A DNA stretch of 8,601 nucleotides, taken from Moraxella lacunata (GTDB lineage: Bacteria > Pseudomonadota > Gammaproteobacteria > Pseudomonadales > Moraxellaceae). The notes beneath the pieces were generated by a model. It saw only the letters and a list, made by a program, of their open reading frames with translations, ran no database searches and had not been told where the DNA came from. The position numbers and the translations under genes were made by a program. The stretch is from assembly GCF_002027545.1 (NCBI RefSeq), contig NZ_MXAN01000070.1:1-8601 (forward strand), written 5' to 3'. Every line of letters starts with the position of its first letter. The first letter of the stretch is position 1. Positions 5,538 to 8,601 of the stretch are shown piece by piece.

Positions 5538-5594
5538 CATGGCGGACATGAGCGGGGTGTAATGACAATGATTGGTAAAATTAATAAAGGCGTG

Positions 5595-6293
5595 TCAAAT
5601 GGTGCGAGTGGCAAATGTTTGTACCAATGCATGAATGCCATTTAGGGCAGGCTGATAATCAGGGGCGTATAAAAATAAAGCGAACACGATGATGTAGAGC
5701 ATGACATATCGCAGGGATTTTTTACGTTCAAAGAATTTGAATGCCGTGCCTGATGATTTTTTGAGTTTTAGCCCCAACACATTGACGCTGTATATCTCAT
5801 CTAGCACCAAATGCACCATCGCCCCGATGAACAAAAATCCCCCAAATAGCCAGCTTACTTTGGCAGTCATGCCAAAGCCATAAAACGCCCCATAGACCGC
5901 AAACAGTCCACACATCGCCATGTATGGCACCGAATGCACCATACCCCGATGAACGGTGAGATGACTAAACAGCCCTATCACGCCATAACGCACGACCATA
6001 AACGCCCCACCCCACACCATGAGTGCCTGCTCCACCAGCTGTGTGCCTGTGGTCTGATAGGCGGTGTATAAAATGGCGGTGAGCGTGGCGATAAATAACG
6101 ACATGAGCGTAAAAAACCGCTTGGCAGGAATGGACGTTTCAAGGTCAATGTCAGGCAACAGCCCACCAATAACCCCTATCGCCAAACAAAAAACCGCCGT
6201 GCCAAAGCCAAATAACCCACCCACAAAGCCAAACGTGGCAAGGGCAGTACTGGCAATGGCAGCAACGGTCAAATGTGTGGTGAAATTTGCCAT
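5595..6293 (-). CDS. YdjM-family inner-membrane metal-dependent hydrolase
   Basis: A protein of 232 residues with about five to six hydrophobic segments (about 10-45, 62-78, 88-108, 122-140, 147-165, 196-211). The metal-site pattern of the YdjM/DUF457 family is spread between them: His7, the D48-x-D50 pair in GLLPDIDLETS, H115-R-G-M-V-H120, and H161-L-V-L-D165. E. coli YdjM is a LexA-controlled membrane protein of this family. The substrate is unknown for the family, and the LexA link cannot be assumed here. The ATG at 6293 has only a weak, distant AGG upstream, and the space between it and the tRNA-Glu terminator is about 28 bases, so little room exists for a separate promoter. Confidence 0.87.
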   Translation of the reverse strand: MANFTTHLTVAAIASTALATFGFVGGLFGFGTAVFCLAIGVIGGLLPDIDLETSIPAKRFFTLMSLFIATLTAILYTAYQTTGTQLVEQALMVWGGAFMVVRYGVIGLFSHLTVHRGMVHSVPYMAMCGLFAVYGAFYGFGMTAKVSWLFGGFLFIGAMVHLVLDEIYSVNVLGLKLKKSSGTAFKFFERKKSLRYVMLYIIVFALFLYAPDYQPALNGIHALVQTFATRTI

Positions 6294-6321
6294 AAAGCGA
6301 AAAACCTACCGACATAACAAC

Positions 6322-6349
6322 AAATCCCCAAGCCGTAACTTGGGGATTT
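6322..6349 (-). terminator. Terminator after tRNA-Glu
   Basis: An 11-bp perfect stem AAATCCCCAAG / CTTGGGGATTT with a 6-base loop, 6 bases after the encoded CCA of tRNA-Glu. The following sequence on the minus strand is only moderately T-rich (ATTTGTTGTT), so some read-through into the ydjM-like gene is plausible. Confidence 0.75.
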
Positions 6350-6355
6350 AGAATT

Positions 6356-6431
6356 TGGCACTCCATAGGGGATTCGAACCCCTGTTACCGCCGTGAAAGG
6401 GCGGTGTCCTAGGCCTCTAGACGAATGGAGC
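6356..6431 (-). tRNA. tRNA-Glu (anticodon UUC)
   Basis: A 76-base cloverleaf with the 3' CCA encoded. The acceptor GCTCCAT pairs with ATGGAGT (first pair G-U). The anticodon loop is CTTTCAC, with TTC at its centre between CCGCC/GGCGG arms, and the T-arm is AGGGG-TTCGAAT-CCCCT. The UUC anticodon reads GAA and GAG. It is charged by the gltX product encoded upstream on the same strand. Confidence 0.98.
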
Positions 6432-6448
6432 GTAAAACTTAACGAACC

Positions 6449-6489
6449 AACACAAGATTGCTCAAAGAGCGTGCCTAGGTGCTTGTGTT
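6449..6489 (-). promoter_or_regulatory. Nested hairpin and boxA-like core between the two tRNAs
   Basis: AACACAAG (6449-6456) pairs with CTTGTGTT (6482-6489). Inside it GCTC-AAA-GAGC (6460-6470) forms a tight hairpin. On the minus strand the same bases read GCTCTTTGAGC, sharing the GCTCTTT core of the boxA antitermination signal. It may be a processing signal for the tRNA precursor or a remnant of an rRNA-operon leader or spacer. Confidence 0.35.
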
Positions 6490-6517
6490 TTTGACTTTTT
6501 AATATAAAATTAAAAAG

Positions 6518-6593
6518 TGGTGGAGCTAAGCGGAGTCGAACCGCTGACCCCTTGCATGCCATGCAAGTGCTCTACCAACTGAGCTATAGCCCC
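6518..6593 (-). tRNA. tRNA-Ala (anticodon GGC)
   Basis: A 76-base cloverleaf with encoded CCA. The acceptor GGGGCTA pairs with TAGCTCC (one G-U), the D-arm is AGCTCAGTTGGTAGAGC, the anticodon stem CTTGC/GCAAG encloses ATGGCAT with GGC at the centre, and the T-arm is AGCGG-TTCGACT-CCGCT. The GGC anticodon reads GCC and GCU. It leads the two-tRNA transcript. Confidence 0.98.
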
Positions 6594-6610
6594 TTTGTTA
6601 AGGTGGGCGT

Positions 6611-6639
6611 ATTATATAAAAGAGCCTGTGCCTTGTCAA
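6611..6639 (-). promoter_or_regulatory. Consensus sigma-70 promoter of the tRNA operon
   Basis: On the minus strand a perfect TTGACA (complement of 6634-6639), a 17-base spacer and a perfect TATAAT (complement of 6611-6616). The following ACGCCCACC is a G/C-rich discriminator, typical of stable-RNA promoters under stringent control. The 30 bases upstream of the -35 (to about 6668) are almost pure A/T and should act as an UP element. The tRNA-Ala gene begins about 10 bases after the predicted start site. Confidence 0.95.
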
Positions 6640-6662
6640 ATAATTTTTTCAAAAAATTTTAA

Positions 6663-6697
6663 AAAAACCGATAACTTATTGAAAATTATCGGTTTTT
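6663..6697 (-). terminator. gltX terminator
   Basis: A 12-bp perfect stem AAAAACCGATAA / TTATCGGTTTTT with an 11-base loop. On the minus strand it is followed by seven T's and further A/T. Its T-run is also the A/T-rich stretch upstream of the tRNA promoter. It is separated from the gltX stop only by the 316-bp inserted element, so without that insertion it would lie about 20 bases after gltX. Confidence 0.9.
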
Positions 6698-6700
6698 ATT

Positions 6701-7016
6701 TAGGGCGTGCCTGCCTTTTGTATTTGCAATGAAAAATGCCTGTTTAAAAAATCAAGGGAATCGCACGTTTTTCAAGGAAAAAACGTAGTTTGATAGTTAT
6801 CCTATCAAGCAAGTTGTTGCCTTCGAGCCACAAGATTTAGCTATTTTTCATACAAAAACATTATTTTATTTTCACCATATTTCTACATTTTAGATTAAAT
6901 CTCTTTCCAAACTAAAAATAAACCCTTATAAGTATTGGGGTTGAAGTTTTTAAAAATCCATAAAAATCAGGGTTTGGAAAGAAGTCTATTATGTTATAAA
7001 GGGCAGGCACGCCCTA
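6701..7016. mobile_element. MITE-like element with TA ends, between gltX and its terminator
   Basis: A 316-base non-coding stretch bounded by inverted repeats. Left end TAGGGCGTGCCTGCC (6701-6715), right end its exact reverse complement (7002-7016). The match extends about six further bases with two mismatches. Both ends carry TA, as expected from a TA target duplication of the IS630/Tc1-mariner type. Inside are further inverted repeats: TTGATAG/CTATCAA (6790-6796 and 6802-6808) and CTTTCCAAAC/GTTTGGAAAG (6903-6912 and 6972-6981). There is no open frame of note. The left 80 bases are 90 percent identical to the repeat ending at 710. The parent element is not in the window. Confidence 0.85.
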
Positions 7017-7018
7017 TA

Positions 7019-8521
7019 TCATTCTTGATTTAAAAAGTTTGGCAAAGCCTTATTCGTCTCTTCCAATTTTTTGAGTTTCTTTTTGCCAAGTCCGCCAAGC
7101 ACTTCACAGGCATGACGTAGGCGTGATAAAGTCATGTCCGCCCCGATGACGTACATGGAATTCATCACAGGCGTGCTAGACGTTGAACCTGCAATCGCCA
7201 CAAAAAACGGTTGCATAAAGTCTTTTAATTTAATCTCAAAATGCCCTGCCAAGCCTTTTAGGGTTTGGTAAATGTTATTCTCGCTCCACTCGGGCAAGGC
7301 TTCTAGTTGCCATGTGGCAAGGTAGAGAATTTCCAAAAGCTTGTCATTATCCAGCGTTTTATGAGCAAAATCGTCTGGTGTAACGTTTGGCAAGTTTTGA
7401 AAATAAAACCCTGCCCAATTTACCGCATCGGACAACACGTTAATGCGTGGTTGAATGGCTTTGGCAATGGCGGTCAGCTTATCATCATCGCTTGCCCATG
7501 CCAAAATCTTCGCCTTTAACTCGTCTGCACTCATCGCACGCAGGTATTCGCCATTTAGCCAGTAGAGTTTTTCAATGTCAAACACAGGCCCGCCAAGCGA
7601 CACCCGTTTGATGTCAAAGCTGGCTATCATCTCATCTAGGCTAAATTTCTCCGCTTCGTTTGGCAAGCTATACCCCATACGCCCCAAGTAGTTAATCAAG
7701 ACCTCAGGTAGCACGCCTGCGTCCTTATAATAGGTGATTGACGTGGGGTTTTTGCGTTTGGAGAGTTTGGATTTGTCGGGGTTACGCAGTAGGGGCATAT
7801 GGCACAGCACGGGCATTTCCCAACCAAAATATTCATACAGAAGTTTGTGCTTGGGAGCGGAGTTAATCCACTCTTCGCCACGAATGACGTGGCTGATTTG
7901 CATGAGATGGTCGTCCACGACATTGGCAAGATGATAGGTCGGCAAACCGTCTGTTTTTAAAAGCACTTGCATATCAACCGTTTCCCAAGGAATGCTAATC
8001 TCGCCACGAAGCATATCATGAATCACACACTCGCCGTCTGTCGGCACACGCATACGAATGACAAAGGGCTTACCGCTCTCGGCAAGTTTATCGCTCTCTT
8101 CACGGCTCAGATTGGCATAACGTCCGTCATAACGCACCGGCAAGCCTTGGGCTTCTTGCTCTTTACGCATTTGGTCTAGCTCGTCTGTCGTACAAAAACA
8201 GCGAAAGGCATGACCTTTGTCAAGGAGCTCTTGGGCGTATTTTTTGTAAATCTCGGAACGCTCGGACTGGCGATAGGGGGCGAACTGTCCGCCCACGTCA
8301 GGACCTTCACTCCATGTCAGACCTGCCCATTTTAGGGCGTTTAAAATCATCTGTTCAGACTGGGCGGTGGAGCGGACTTGGTCGGTGTCTTCAATGCGTA
8401 GGATAAACTCGCCCCCTTGTGATTTGGCAAAAACCATATTAAACAAGGCGATATAAGCCGTGCCAACGTGCGGAAAGCCAGTTGGGGACGGGGCGATACG
8501 GGTGCGAATGGGTTTGGTCAT
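7019..8521 (-). CDS. gltX: Glutamyl-tRNA synthetase
   Basis: A class I synthetase that joins glutamate to tRNA-Glu in the cytoplasm. It has 500 residues, in the usual range for bacterial GluRS. The nucleotide-binding HIGH motif appears as HVGT at 18-21 within [16 protein letters not shown], followed by LRIEDTD (41-47). The KMSKS loop appears as KLSKR at 252-256 (DKSKLSKRK). The catalytic domain runs to about 310 and the helical anticodon-binding domain occupies the rest, ending [29 protein letters not shown] at 109-115 marks the insertion where some GluRSs bind zinc through Cys residues; Cys108 and Cys110 are present. The start at 8521 has GAG 8 bases upstream and a promoter behind it. The stop codon is 2 bases from the inserted element. 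Confidence 0.98.
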   Translation of the reverse strand: MTKPIRTRIAPSPTGFPHVGTAYIALFNMVFAKSQGGEFILRIEDTDQVRSTAQSEQMILNALKWAGLTWSEGPDVGGQFAPYRQSERSEIYKKYAQELLDKGHAFRCFCTTDELDQMRKEQEAQGLPVRYDGRYANLSREESDKLAESGKPFVIRMRVPTDGECVIHDMLRGEISIPWETVDMQVLLKTDGLPTYHLANVVDDHLMQISHVIRGEEWINSAPKHKLLYEYFGWEMPVLCHMPLLRNPDKSKLSKRKNPTSITYYKDAGVLPEVLINYLGRMGYSLPNEAEKFSLDEMIASFDIKRVSLGGPVFDIEKLYWLNGEYLRAMSADELKAKILAWASDDDKLTAIAKAIQPRINVLSDAVNWAGFYFQNLPNVTPDDFAHKTLDNDKLLEILYLATWQLEALPEWSENNIYQTLKGLAGHFEIKLKDFMQPFFVAIAGSTSSTPVMNSMYVIGADMTLSRLRHACEVLGGLGKKKLKKLEETNKALPNFLNQE

Positions 8522-8539
8522 GGTAAATTCTCAAAATAA

Positions 8540-8569
8540 ATAATACGCCAGCTCAGCTTTAATTTACAA
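8540..8569 (-). promoter_or_regulatory. Probable gltX promoter
   Basis: On the minus strand TTGTAA (complement of 8564-8569), an 18-base spacer, and TATTAT (complement of 8540-8545). The -35 matches four of six consensus bases and the -10 five of six. The leader to the ATG would be about 10-13 bases. Confidence 0.5.
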
Positions 8570-8587
8570 TTTTTAAAATCATAAGGG

Positions 8588-8601
8588 CGAATTGCAATTC
8601 G
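8588..8601. repeat. 14-bp perfect palindrome at the window edge
   Basis: CGAATTGCAATTCG is its own reverse complement. It is preceded by GGG, so a longer palindrome ending in CCC may continue past the window. It lies upstream of the gltX promoter and could be a dispersed palindrome or a terminator stem of the next gene. Confidence 0.6.

Noticed and set aside
6064..6562. Open frames over ydjM and the tRNA genes
   Set aside because: They cross structural RNA genes or are antisense to the ydjM-like gene, with no supporting start signals.
6356..6593. Part of an rRNA operon
   Set aside because: No 16S or 23S sequence flanks the tRNAs; they lie between gltX and a protein-coding gene.
1..8601. Neisseria- or Haemophilus-type DNA uptake sequences
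   Set aside because: Neither GCCGTCTGAA nor AAGTGCGGT was noticed on either strand by eye, and the repeats found do not resemble them.

Overview
The window looks like chromosomal DNA of a gammaproteobacterium of the Moraxellaceae, most likely Moraxella. The evidence is the housekeeping set (ribF, a DciA-like gene next to lpxC, gltX, tRNA-Ala and tRNA-Glu), the A/T-rich intergenic DNA and the overall character of the proteins. The genus is an inference from gene content, not a database match.

Left end (1-1320) is the accessory part. The first 94 bases are the start of an IS630-type transposase reading out of the window. Directly beside it is the C-terminal part of a DUF805 membrane protein that has lost its N-terminus, so an insertion event is likely. 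Bases 474-710 are a mosaic of short inverted repeats and palindromes plus one copy of a dispersed repeat. Next comes a membrane-anchored protein of unknown function whose second membrane helix is put out of frame by a run of nine A's (814-822).

Middle (1320-5480): a small VanZ-like membrane protein diverges from ribF (bifunctional riboflavin kinase/FAD synthetase). ribF converges on a secreted CHAP-like cysteine amidase gene across a terminator that can serve both strands. The CHAP-like gene diverges from a dciA-like helicase-loader gene. That gene converges on lpxC (lipid A biosynthesis) across a second two-way terminator. A 22-codon open frame overlaps the end of lpxC.

Right part (5480-8601), all on the minus strand: gltX (glutamyl-tRNA synthetase), then a 316-bp MITE-like element lying between the gltX stop codon and the gltX terminator, then a textbook promoter driving tRNA-Ala(GGC) and tRNA-Glu(UUC), a terminator, a YdjM-family membrane hydrolase, and lpxC with its own promoter. 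The synthetase and its substrate tRNA are therefore neighbours on one strand.

The most interesting signals are the MITE-like element and its partial relative at 629-710 (72 of 80 bases identical, opposite orientation), the A9 tract that switches a membrane protein between two C-termini, and the IS-disrupted DUF805 gene. I do not see a defence system, CRISPR array or other obviously new multi-gene system.
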